This document shows positions 49,522 through 57,639 of a stretch of DNA of 64,000 nucleotides, one piece after another. Each line of letters begins with the position of its first letter. Within the stretch, counting starts at the first letter, position 1. The translations under genes and the position numbers were made by a program. The notes under the pieces are model-generated. The model did no database searches, was not told the origin of the DNA, and worked only from the letters and a program-made list of their open reading frames with translations. The DNA comes from Vibrio furnissii CIP 102972 (GTDB lineage Bacteria; Pseudomonadota; Gammaproteobacteria; Enterobacterales; Vibrionaceae): the NCBI RefSeq assembly GCF_000176175.1, contig NZ_ACZP01000014.1, positions 682,001-746,000 on the forward strand. Direction: 5' to 3'.

Positions 49522-51195
49522 ATGTGGAAGGATTTGATTGCTCTCTCTGAGAACAAAAAAAGCGTCATGGCCAAATTGCCTTCAGATAAAACGGTCGATA
49601 AATCTTTTTCGGCGGCCGGATTAGTTGAAGCGTTGGCCGAGATTGGCGCGCGTAAGTATTTGGTGCTCGACAGCGAAGTGACTCGCTTTGTGAACTGCGC
49701 CAAAGAGTCAAAGGGAGAGGTCTACGAAGGCATTGTGGTCGCTGAAATGCGCAATGCCAGCGTGGAAGTGGTGTTGAGTGAACAGGACATGCTGGCCAGC
49801 ATGGTGGTCACCGGGGCATATGGCGGACGCGGCCTTTACGGCAGTGAGCTGGTGCATGCATTGGCGCAATCGCACGTGATCAAAGGCATCAACAAACTGG
49901 CGCTCAAGAAAGTGCTGTTGATGAGTAACACGCTCAAACCCGGCGAAACCTTTACCCAGCCTGTCGCCCAAGGCAAAGAGGCGGTGCAAGGGCAGGATGC
50001 GCAATTTATTGCGCTGGTGGACGACGTGACCAAACGCGTTCTCGCGCCCAAAGAGCGCAAGAGCCATGAAAAAATCGACATGCGTAACCTCGGCGAAACC
50101 ATCACCGTCGGCGTCAATGAAGAAGTCATGCGGCGTAAACCTGCAACCAAAGGGGAACCGGGTTTTACCGTGCAAGGCAAAGTCATTGAGCCGAAACCGG
50201 GCAACGATTCGGCGCTGGTGGCTGGCAAAGGTACCAGCATTTCTCCTCACGATCCTAACCTGCTGTTGGCCAACCAATCTGGCATGCCAATCATCAAAGG
50301 CAAAACCATCGATGTCGATAACGCGCTGTGTTTGAATAACGTCAGCGTGGCGACGGGACACGTGAAATTCAAAGGCTGTGTGGTGATCGCGGGTGACGTG
50401 GAACCCGGCATGATTGTGCGCGCGACCGGTTCGGTCACCATTGGGGGCTTTGTTGAATCGGCCGATGTGCAGGCGCAGGGCGACATCGAAGTGGGCAAAG
50501 GCATCATCGGTCATACCGTGTCCGAAGGAGACGATAAGAGCTGCGTGGTTAAATCGGGCGGCAGCATCAAAGCCAACTACGCGCAGTATGCGACGCTACA
50601 AGCCGCAGAAAACGTTCAGTTAGCCGTGCACAGCATGAGCAATGAATTGCGCTGTGGTGGCGATTTAATGGTGCTGGATGGCTCTGAGAAGCAAGGCACG
50701 CTCAGTGGCGGCACTGCCAAAGTGGGCGGGAAGATTGCCTGCCTCAACCTTGGGGTAGAAGGGGATACGGCGACGAACATCGAAGCGTTTGCGCGTTTTA
50801 GTGGCTACAAAGAGCGTATCGCCAAACACAAAGAACAGTACAAACAAGCGCAAGAAGAAACGATGGATGTGATTCGTCGTGAGCTGGAATTTAAAAAACG
50901 CCCGAAAGCTGAACGGACGGAGGAAGAAGAGCTCAGCATCGATGAGCAGAAACAGAATGCCTCTGAACACATGGAAAAAGTCAAAATGGCGCTGGAGCTG
51001 CTCAACGAAGAGTTTGAGCAGATGCTAGAAACCAACACGGTGGAAGCCAAAGGCAAAGTCTTTACCCATGTCAGCATTCAATATGGCGAGGAACGGGTGA
51101 CAACCAAACGCGTACATGGCCCGTCTGTGTTTACGTTTAATCAATATGAGATTCAGATGTCATCGAAACTCGATGAAGAGGATATCGGGATTTAA
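49522..51195 (+). CDS. FapA (DUF342) family protein
   Basis: 557 residues. A central right-handed beta-helix region with short Gly-rich repeats (VTIGGFVESADVQAQGDIEV, GSIKANYAQYATLQAAENVQ) is typical of the FapA/DUF342 family. An N-terminal domain (about 1-180) precedes it, and a long charged coiled coil follows (about 420-510: KERIAKHKEQYKQAQEETMD and an EEEEL run). The V. vulnificus FapA has been linked to polar flagellation and glucose signalling. Here it follows the chemotaxis cluster but has its own upstream gap of 148 bases and its own terminator, so co-regulation is not shown. Confidence 0.87.
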   Translation: MWKDLIALSENKKSVMAKLPSDKTVDKSFSAAGLVEALAEIGARKYLVLDSEVTRFVNCAKESKGEVYEGIVVAEMRNASVEVVLSEQDMLASMVVTGAYGGRGLYGSELVHALAQSHVIKGINKLALKKVLLMSNTLKPGETFTQPVAQGKEAVQGQDAQFIALVDDVTKRVLAPKERKSHEKIDMRNLGETITVGVNEEVMRRKPATKGEPGFTVQGKVIEPKPGNDSALVAGKGTSISPHDPNLLLANQSGMPIIKGKTIDVDNALCLNNVSVATGHVKFKGCVVIAGDVEPGMIVRATGSVTIGGFVESADVQAQGDIEVGKGIIGHTVSEGDDKSCVVKSGGSIKANYAQYATLQAAENVQLAVHSMSNELRCGGDLMVLDGSEKQGTLSGGTAKVGGKIACLNLGVEGDTATNIEAFARFSGYKERIAKHKEQYKQAQEETMDVIRRELEFKKRPKAERTEEEELSIDEQKQNASEHMEKVKMALELLNEEFEQMLETNTVEAKGKVFTHVSIQYGEERVTTKRVHGPSVFTFNQYEIQMSSKLDEEDIGI

Positions 51196-51225
51196 CTTCC
51201 CCCATCTTCTCGAAAGTGGAATGAG

Positions 51226-51250
51226 AAAAGGGAGCGGTGGCTCCCTTTTT
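51226..51250 (+). terminator. Rho-independent terminator after the FapA-family gene
   Basis: Stem AAAAGGGAGC/GCTCCCTTTT with a GGTG loop and T-run. Confidence 0.9.
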
Positions 51251-51343
51251 CTATGCCGGTAGTGAGGCACCCTTTTGTCCGCTTGTGGCTTGAGTTCTGA
51301 GGCGTATAAGCGCACAATCGGCAAAAAATAATGAGGAGTAGAA

Positions 51344-51979
51344 ATGGATCTTTCAGATATTCGCCGCGAGTACATTCAAGGTGGTTTACGCAGAAAGGAC
51401 TTACTTGCAGACCCGATTGACCAGTTCAATTTTTGGTTGCAGCAGGCGATTGATGCCAAATTAACAGACCCAACAGCAATGACGGTGGCAACGGTCGATG
51501 AAACCGGCCAACCATTTCAACGAATCGTGTTGCTGAAAAACGTCGATAAAGACGGCTTTGTGTTTTACACCAACTTAGGCAGCCGTAAAGCGCAGCACAT
51601 TCAGCACAACAACAAAGTGAGTTTGCATTTCCCTTGGCATCCGCTTGAACGTCAGGTGCACGTTACCGGCACGGCGGAAAAACTCACGGCGCTGGAGAAC
51701 ATGAAGTACTTTACCTCTCGCCCTAAAGAGAGCCAAATCGCCGCGATTGCTAGCCATCAAAGCAGTCGAATTTCTGCGCGCGGTGTGTTGGAAGGTAAAT
51801 ACTTGGAGTTGAAACAGAAGTTCGCCAAAGGGGAAATTCCGGTCCCGAGTTTCTGGGGTGGATTCCGTATCAAACCGGAAAGCATGGAGTTTTGGCAAGG
51901 CGGTGAACATCGCTTGCACGACCGCTTCATCTACAGCCACGCAGACGCGGGTTGGAGCGTGGATCGCTTAGCGCCTTAA
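51344..51979 (+). CDS. pdxH: Pyridoxamine 5'-phosphate oxidase
   Basis: 211 residues, starting with GAGGAG upstream. FMN-dependent oxidase that makes pyridoxal 5'-phosphate. Signature segments are [79 protein letters not shown] and the C-terminal [18 protein letters not shown] with [12 protein letters not shown] before it. Convergent with vqmA. Confidence 0.97.
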   Translation: MDLSDIRREYIQGGLRRKDLLADPIDQFNFWLQQAIDAKLTDPTAMTVATVDETGQPFQRIVLLKNVDKDGFVFYTNLGSRKAQHIQHNNKVSLHFPWHPLERQVHVTGTAEKLTALENMKYFTSRPKESQIAAIASHQSSRISARGVLEGKYLELKQKFAKGEIPVPSFWGGFRIKPESMEFWQGGEHRLHDRFIYSHADAGWSVDRLAP

Positions 51980-52001
51980 TCTCGTGTTGAAGAATATAAA
52001 C

Positions 52002-52033
52002 ACACGCCGCTTTATGCGGCGTGTTCGTTTTTT
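52002..52033 (+). terminator. Rho-independent terminator between pdxH and vqmA, loop carries the vqmA stop codon
   Basis: Stem ACACGCCGC/GCGGCGTGT with loop TTTAT, then TCGTTTTTT on the plus strand. The vqmA stop codon lies at 52012-52014 inside the loop. Confidence 0.9.
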
Positions 52034-52731
52034 AGCACCACGGAGAGCTGCGTTTTGAGCAGCGTTTTCGGAATCACCGAACCAAATCCCAGATCCAGCG
52101 CCACATCGAGCAGATTCTCTTTGCTATGCGCGCCAAACTTATTGCGCAATCGCGCTTCGTAACCTTCTACCGTTTTGATTGAAATGCCCATCACGCGCGC
52201 AATGTGCTGCGGTTTCTTGCCGTACAGCATCAAAAACAGCGTTTCTGATTCGCGGGTGGTGAGTTTCGGCAGGGGCGTTTCGCTGTGACTGTTCGACGAT
52301 TTGAATGGTGCAGTTAAGCCAGTGGCGCGGCACACCCAGTGACCCACTTCCAATATTGCGGTGTCCGTTAAGTCTTGGCCGTAGAAAATCGTGCCCTGAA
52401 TGTTGCCGTCGGCGTCTCGCCATGGGCTTTTGGTAAAAATATGCGCGTGCCAACGGCCATCGGGGTAGGGGTGAATGTCGAGCACTTTCAGTGAGCGGCC
52501 GGTTTGCATGACGTAGCGATCTTGCTCTTGAAAATCGCCTGCGCAGGCGACGGTCGGGCTGGGCATGTCGAAATCTGTGCGTCCCACACACTGCTCGGCG
52601 GACGCCACCCCGATTAATTCACCGTATGCGTCGTTGGCATACACAAAGACAGAATTGAGATCTTTACAGCCCCAATAACCGGGCAATTGTTTAAACAGTA
52701 GAATTTGTTCGGCAGTCAGCGGAGTAGACAC
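52012..52731 (-). CDS. vqmA: VqmA, cytoplasmic quorum-sensing receptor and transcription factor
   Basis: 239 residues. An N-terminal PAS domain (about 10-125: FKQLPGYWGCKDLNSVFVYA, GRTDFDMPSP, WHAHIFTKSPWRDADG, IFYGQDLTD) binds the autoinducer DPO in V. cholerae. The C-terminal LuxR-type HTH (about 160-225: LTTRESETLFLMLYGKKPQH, ISIKTVEGYEARLRNKFG) binds the vqmR promoter. Its own 5' side carries the vqmR gene on the same strand, with the palindromic operator beyond it. Read-through from vqmR could also express vqmA and give positive feedback. Confidence 0.95.
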   Translation of the reverse strand: MSTPLTAEQILLFKQLPGYWGCKDLNSVFVYANDAYGELIGVASAEQCVGRTDFDMPSPTVACAGDFQEQDRYVMQTGRSLKVLDIHPYPDGRWHAHIFTKSPWRDADGNIQGTIFYGQDLTDTAILEVGHWVCRATGLTAPFKSSNSHSETPLPKLTTRESETLFLMLYGKKPQHIARVMGISIKTVEGYEARLRNKFGAHSKENLLDVALDLGFGSVIPKTLLKTQLSVVLKNEHAA

Positions 52732-52821
52732 ACACAGTTCCTCATATACAACGGGCTAATGATAGCAAGCGCGAATCCGGTTGTAAGCAATGAAATGCAG
52801 TGAATTGATATGAGCTGGAGG

Positions 52822-52972
52822 AAAAAAAAGCCAGCCTGAAGACGGGCTGGCAACAAATACAAGAAACATATCTTGTCGACGTGTAGAAGAGGTTCCATGA
52901 TTTCAGCGAGGGTCTGCTGAAAACACAGAGATATCAATAAGATATCGGGCGGTAGGTCTGACCTAACGCTTG
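52822..52972 (-). ncRNA. vqmR: VqmR regulatory small RNA
   Basis: Found from its setting, on the minus strand upstream of vqmA. A -10 hexamer TATAGT (52979-52984) lies downstream of a GC palindrome (53001-53030), giving a start near 52972. A Rho-independent terminator closes the transcript: stem GCCAGCC/GGCTGGC (52830-52851) and eight T. The predicted length of about 150 nt suits the ~140 nt of V. cholerae VqmR. No coding frame fits. VqmR with Hfq represses biofilm and virulence targets in V. cholerae. The exact 5' end is inferred. Confidence 0.82.
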
Positions 52973-53000
52973 GAGCTAACTATATTGAAGCTCCCTGAAA

Positions 53001-53030
53001 CACTAAAGGGGGGAAATCCCCCCTTTAGTG
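53001..53030. promoter_or_regulatory. VqmA operator of the vqmR promoter
   Basis: A perfect 13-bp inverted repeat whose core on the minus strand is AGGGGGGATTTCCCCCCT. This is, as I recall, the VqmA-binding sequence defined at the V. cholerae vqmR promoter. Its inner edge is about 17-30 bases upstream of the -10 box, covering the -35 position. It could otherwise be read as a hairpin after the FGE-domain gene, but no T-run follows on either strand. Confidence 0.85.
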
Positions 53031-53042
53031 AAAAAGTGACGC

Positions 53043-54863
53043 TTAAAGTTCGCGAAGTATGCGGAAACCGACGTAATTGGCCGCCGCCGACGGGGAAATG
53101 AACAGCTCACTTTCTGCTTTTGCCATTTCTGGCGAGAAACTCCACGCGCCGCCTTTGGCTAAGCCGCGGTCATCGTTGGTCCATTGCCAGACGTTCCCAA
53201 CCACGTCGTAGAAGCCCAATCGGTTCGGTTCAAATGCGCGCACGGGTGATGTGCTCTTATTTGACCATGGCGTGCCGCCCCAACCGGTGTTGGCTTGGCC
53301 GCTGCCAAATGTATCGCCCCACCAGTAACTGGTTTTGCTCCCTGAACGCGCCGCAACTTCCCACTCATCTTCGCTGGGTAGACGATAGGTAAAGCCGGTC
53401 TGTTTCGAGAGCCATTCGGTGTAGGCTTTGGCGTCGTTGCGGCTGACACACACGGCTGGCGATTGCGCCGACTGTTTGAAGCCGGGGTTGCGCCAGTAGC
53501 TGTCTGGAACCGGCATGACTTCGGAGTTGTTGACCGCGATACACAAGTTTTGCAGCTCGGCATCGGTTTGGTAACTGGTTTGATTCACAAAGGTTTCAAA
53601 CTGGGCCACAGTGACGGGGGTGGCGCTAATCGCGAAAGCATGATCAAGGTGAACTTGACGAGATGCGTTTTCGCCTAGCAGGTATTCCCCGCGCACCAAA
53701 GTGATCATTTCAGGGGCTTTGACGTTGCCTTTGAGGGAATCAGCAAACTTAAAGCCTTGTTTTAAAACGTTTGCATGTTCACGCAGCACGGCGCGCAGCG
53801 TGTGGTCAGAGCGAATGCTCAGCTCTTGATGGAACGAACGATAGCCCTCTTTTTCGACCGTAATCATGTGCTTGCCAACCGGAAGCATGATTTCAACCGG
53901 GGTGCTGCCGTAGCTGACGCCATCAACCGAGACTTTGTCGTTGTACTGATTCGAACGCACGGCCAAGCTGACCCACGCAATCTCTTGCTGTTTGCTGGTC
54001 TGCGTGTTGTCCCCAGGGGCGAAACAGTATTGCGAGGCCACATTGAGCAGCTTGCACGGTGTGTTTTCTGCAGGGCGCGCATCGAGCTGTGCAGCAATAA
54101 CTGTTTTGAATTTACTGCCGTCAAAGAAGCCAGAATCGGTGGTGGTGTGCTTGAGCACATGGATATTGAGCGATACGTCCGACAGATGCTGCTTCACGAT
54201 GGCTGCTTCGCTGGTTTCATCAATCAGCCAACTTTGGAACTGTTTCACTGCTTTCTGTAGCGCCAGATCGGTGGTTTGTTTCGCACATTGTGCCAGCGTC
54301 ATGTCGGCTTTACAGGCGTTCGTGAAACTAACTTTTTGATCGCCGCTGCGATTGAGCTCTGTACGCAGACGTGCCACCCGCGCTCGAACTTTATCGTCAT
54401 CCAACTGCGCGATGTTTTGTTCAATGACCTGTTGCGTGGCTTGCGCTTGCACCAGTGCGGCTTGTTGCTCTTGCAGTTTCTGCTCGGCTTCTAAGCGCGC
54501 TTTCTGATTCTGTTTGACGTTGGCCCAAGCGGCCTGATAGGCGTTCTGAGAGACCGAGAGATCCAGATCAGGTTCATCAATCATCTTACGATAATCGCGT
54601 TCGAGATTCGCTTTGGCGGTACTCAGCGCTGCGTCCAAGCTTTGCGTTTGTTGATTGAGGCGATCCAGTTCGCTCTGCTGATTATCGACAGCAGTTTGCT
54701 GAGTCTGGGTTGCCTTTTTTGCATCCTGCAACTCTGAGTGCTTACTGAACAGCGCGTCGTCAATGGCCATAACGGTAGCGGGTGCTACGGTTTCAGCCAT
54801 GGTGGGCGCGGCAATCAAGCAAGGCGAGAGTGCGAATAACAGAGCGGGTAAACCTTGTCGCAT
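53043..54863 (-). CDS. Exported coiled-coil/PEGA protein with formylglycine-generating-enzyme-like domain
   Basis: 606 residues. Signal peptide MRQGLPALLFALSPCLIAAP ending TMA-ETV, then a long coiled coil (about 30-180, Gln/Lys/Ala-rich) and a short Cys-containing region. A PEGA domain follows (about 305-365: KVSVDGVSYGSTPVEIMLPV, then MITVEKEGYRSFHQELSI). The C-terminal FGE-sulfatase (SUMF1-like) domain (about 375-606) has ISATPVTVAQFETFVNQTSY, YRLPSEDEWEVAARSG and GFYDVVGNVWQWTND with a GFRILREL end. Such domains often act as structural or binding modules, and no sulfatase gene is nearby, so enzyme activity is doubtful. It is a paralogue of the neighbouring gene at 55009-56115. Confidence 0.87.
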   Translation of the reverse strand: MRQGLPALLFALSPCLIAAPTMAETVAPATVMAIDDALFSKHSELQDAKKATQTQQTAVDNQQSELDRLNQQTQSLDAALSTAKANLERDYRKMIDEPDLDLSVSQNAYQAAWANVKQNQKARLEAEQKLQEQQAALVQAQATQQVIEQNIAQLDDDKVRARVARLRTELNRSGDQKVSFTNACKADMTLAQCAKQTTDLALQKAVKQFQSWLIDETSEAAIVKQHLSDVSLNIHVLKHTTTDSGFFDGSKFKTVIAAQLDARPAENTPCKLLNVASQYCFAPGDNTQTSKQQEIAWVSLAVRSNQYNDKVSVDGVSYGSTPVEIMLPVGKHMITVEKEGYRSFHQELSIRSDHTLRAVLREHANVLKQGFKFADSLKGNVKAPEMITLVRGEYLLGENASRQVHLDHAFAISATPVTVAQFETFVNQTSYQTDAELQNLCIAVNNSEVMPVPDSYWRNPGFKQSAQSPAVCVSRNDAKAYTEWLSKQTGFTYRLPSEDEWEVAARSGSKTSYWWGDTFGSGQANTGWGGTPWSNKSTSPVRAFEPNRLGFYDVVGNVWQWTNDDRGLAKGGAWSFSPEMAKAESELFISPSAAANYVGFRILREL

Positions 54864-55008
54864 GGTTGTCTACTTCAGTTAAATGTTGAAAAAACTGTCG
54901 GTTATTCTAAACGAAAACGCCATTTTGTCAGAAGTCATCTTTCAATAACTTAGTGACAAAATGGCGTTGAAACGACAGCGTTGTGATACGCGACGACCAA
55001 TCCGATGA

Positions 55009-56115
55009 TTAGCTGTCTTTATTTGGGCGAAGCTTCACCCAAACGGTGTCATTGCCGTTCACGGTAATCACGCGGTTGTAGCTTTCATAACCGTCTTTCG
55101 ACACGGTAACCTGATGGCGACCGGCAGGAAGAACGATTTCAACCGGGCGTACTGCCGTAGCTGATGCCATTGATGGTCACTGAATCATTGTACTGATCCG
55201 AACGCACGGTCACGTTGGCCCACTGCTTGTCTTTTTTAACGTTCTTCTCATCAGAAGGCGCCTTTTAAGCAGAAGCGGCTCGACACGTTCAGCAGTTTTA
55301 CAGGCCGCCACCGCTTCTGGCTTGGCCTGAAGCTGCGCTTGCATCTGGGTAAAGTATTCGTTGTTGCCTTCGAAACCACTGCGAATGATTTGACTCTCTT
55401 GTACGTGAATGTTGAGTTCTACGCCATTGAGGTTTTGTTTCGCAATCACAGATTCGGTTAGGTTATCCAACAACTTCGCGCGAAAGGTTTTCACCGCTTT
55501 CTGCTTGGTTAGGTGTTGGCCTTGGCTCGAACATTCGCCCAGCGTCATGGTGGTGGAACACGCCGTCTTATAACTGGTTTCCATCACATCGCTTTCACGC
55601 AATTCAGCATCCAGACGTTTGACGCGCGCTTCGATTTTGCTCTCTTCCAGATTCGAAAACTCGGTTTTCAAACGCGCTTGCTTCTGTTTAATTTGAGACA
55701 GACGCATTTCGCTTTCGGTGATCGCTTGATCGTTGGTCAGCTTTTCAGACTGGTTGTCTTTGACGGCTGTCCAGCTTTCTTGATACTTCTTCTGGAACGT
55801 GACTAAGTCGGTGTCCGGATCTTCGAGAAGACGGCTATATTGTTTGTCCAGCGCCGACTTGGCACGGTTACGTTTAGCATCCAGCTCTTCGCTTTCACGC
55901 TGCAGACGAGCTTGTTCGTTCTTTAGCTGCTGAAGTTTTGAGCCTTCTGTGTCGTACTCAGAGACGATAGAATCGATCTCGCTCTGTTTTGTACTGATTT
56001 TCTCATCGATAGCGGCGACAGGATCTACCTGTGTTATTTCATCCGCGTATACCGATGCAGATACCCAAACTGGGCTTAGCGCAAGCAGTAGCGCTGGGAG
56101 GCGATGTTTAATCAT
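55009..56115 (-). pseudogene. Exported coiled-coil/PEGA protein, broken by three single-base shifts (paralogue of 53043-54863)
   Basis: The 5' part from ATG 56115 (AGGGA upstream) is intact: signal peptide MIKHRLPALLLALSPVWVSA then a coiled coil of ~200 residues. The frame then derails after KPEAVAACK. Removing one base at each of three runs (minus strand AAAA at 55296-55299, GG at 55261-55262, CCC at 55145-55147) restores ACKLLNVSSRFCLKAPSDEK, VTINGISYGSTPVEIVLPAG and the end VWVKLRPNKDS, with the stop at 55009-55011. The repaired protein (~367 residues) matches the neighbour through its PEGA domain but lacks the FGE-like domain. Sequence error or genuine decay are both possible. Confidence 0.85.
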
Positions 56116-56543
56116 AGGTCCCTGCAACAAATTGATATGGTTCCACTGGGAGCAGTGGCAATAGACAAACTTTTGACAGCGTTATCAATACGCTGGCTCT
56201 TGTAATGCAAATGCTCTTTTTTATAGCAAAAAAATCACCAAAACCGGACAATAGGCCACTGATTTTGTGAATCTTATAACTCTGCAAACTCCATTTTGAG
56301 CAGATTATCGAAATATGCAAGCTCCGATTCCCGATCTGGTTTGACGTTTTTCAATTGAACACTCATTGACCGTAATTTATGTGCACTTGATCATTGTTCC
56401 GAGATGTTCCACGCGGTCAATTTCATCCGGTCGACCCATCCAATTGGCGTATGTTTAATTTCTGAGCGGCGACAGAGGCGAGATTTTCGCTTCTGACAAA
56501 TTTGTTATAAAATGCAGACCTGTCATCGTGAGGTGAAACGATC
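56116..56543. other. Intergenic region with no recognised feature
   Basis: 428 AT-rich bases separating divergent genes. They should hold the promoters of the PEGA-protein gene and the AraC-type regulator, but I cannot assign hexamers or operators with confidence. Confidence 0.4.
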
Positions 56544-57368
56544 ATGAGTAATTTATCTTCACACAATCCGCCCATTTTGGAGCAAAGAGCCAAACTTTTG
56601 TCGCCCAAACCGGCGGAGCTGGTGACTTTGCCTTCGCACATGCACTGCCACGATCACAGTTACACGCAAATCGTTATCGGCTTAAAAGGTCAGGCTGAAT
56701 TTGAAGTCAGCGGCATGGGCAATATTGTCGGCCCGGGGCAGGGGTGCGTGGTGACGTCAGGCTCTGACCATGCCTTTGGTGGCATTGTCGGGCAGTCGGA
56801 TATTCTGGTGCTGAACATGCCGCAGGCTTCGGCAGACGATCCGTTGATGTTGCAAAAAATCAATGATTTATCGCGCGCTGATGTCTACTTCCAACTGGAT
56901 GGCCAGATTCAGAAACTGGTGCAAATGTTGGTGCAGGAAATGCAAAACAGCCCAGAAGATATGCTGCTTAGCCGCGCCTGTGGTGACACCGTTTTGGCGC
57001 TGTTGCAGCGGCATATTTCAGCGTTTGAAACCCATCGGAAAGAGTCGCGCTTCGATTTAGACGCCATTGACCGTTACATCGAACAGCACATCAGTAGCCG
57101 CATTTCAGTGGCGCAGCTTGCGGGCAGCGTGTTTCTGGGTGAAAGCCAATTCCATATGCTGTTCAAAGAACAAATGGGCATCACGCCGCACCAATACGTG
57201 CTCGGTAAGCGCGTGGATATGGCGAAACACCTCATCGAGCAGGGCCGATTGACGTTTGGTCAAGTGGCAGAACTGAGCGGTTTTTCGAACCAAAGCACCT
57301 TTGCCCATACATTTTCTCGCCTTCAAGGGGTTTCCCCGTCCCAGTACAAAAAAATGTGTCGTAATTAA
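56544..57368 (+). CDS. putR: AraC family regulator, probable proline-utilisation activator (PutR)
   Basis: 274 residues. An N-terminal cupin-like effector region (HMHCHDHSYTQIVIGLKGQA, EFEVSGMGNIVGPGQGCVV) precedes the AraC double HTH (about 180-274: RISVAQLAGSVFLGESQFHM, FGQVAELSGFSNQSTFAHTF). The linker is acidic. It stands next to and in the same direction as putA-putP with a terminator between. An AraC-type PutR controls putAP in V. vulnificus. PutA here lacks the DNA-binding domain, so an external regulator is needed, and a 21-bp-spaced direct repeat overlies the putA promoter. Confidence 0.82.
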   Translation: MSNLSSHNPPILEQRAKLLSPKPAELVTLPSHMHCHDHSYTQIVIGLKGQAEFEVSGMGNIVGPGQGCVVTSGSDHAFGGIVGQSDILVLNMPQASADDPLMLQKINDLSRADVYFQLDGQIQKLVQMLVQEMQNSPEDMLLSRACGDTVLALLQRHISAFETHRKESRFDLDAIDRYIEQHISSRISVAQLAGSVFLGESQFHMLFKEQMGITPHQYVLGKRVDMAKHLIEQGRLTFGQVAELSGFSNQSTFAHTFSRLQGVSPSQYKKMCRN

Positions 57369-57404
57369 ACGCTGAATATTGCGAATTTTAATGAGAATTA
57401 TTCT

Positions 57405-57445
57405 ATAACCCGAAACTGTTCACGCGGTTTCGGGTTATTTATTTG
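57405..57445 (+). terminator. Rho-independent terminator after the AraC-type regulator gene
   Basis: Stem ATAACCCGAAAC/GTTTCGGGTTAT with a 10-base loop and T-rich tail, separating putR from putA transcription. Confidence 0.85.
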
Positions 57446-57519
57446 CGAAATTTGGTAAATGAACAGCATTTTATTTTGTCTAAATTGATGTGATTCTGTT
57501 TTTGTTTTGTTAAAAAACC

Positions 57520-57576
57520 GAGTTTTTGGCAAAAAGCTCGGAGTTTTTGACAAGTATTCTTCACGCGCTCAAAATA
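57520..57576 (+). promoter_or_regulatory. putA promoter with direct-repeat operator
   Basis: Two direct repeats, GAGTTTTTGGCAA (57520-57532) and GAGTTTTTGACAA (57541-57553), start exactly 21 bases apart, the spacing used by many AraC-type activators. The second copy contains TTGACA (57547-57552), a consensus -35 box. A weak -10 (CAAAAT or AAAATA at 57570-57576) follows with a 17-18-base spacer. The start codon is about 65 bases on. PutR as the binder is inference. Confidence 0.6.
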
Positions 57577-57639
57577 CACTGCCAGCCATTGTAGGAAACC
57601 CGACCCTATCATTCTCGGGTGTGAGATTAAGGAAAACGC

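Noticed and set aside
53001..53030. Terminator of the FGE-domain gene
   Set aside because: No T-run follows the stem in the minus direction; the core fits the VqmA operator and the spacing to the vqmR -10 box fits a promoter.
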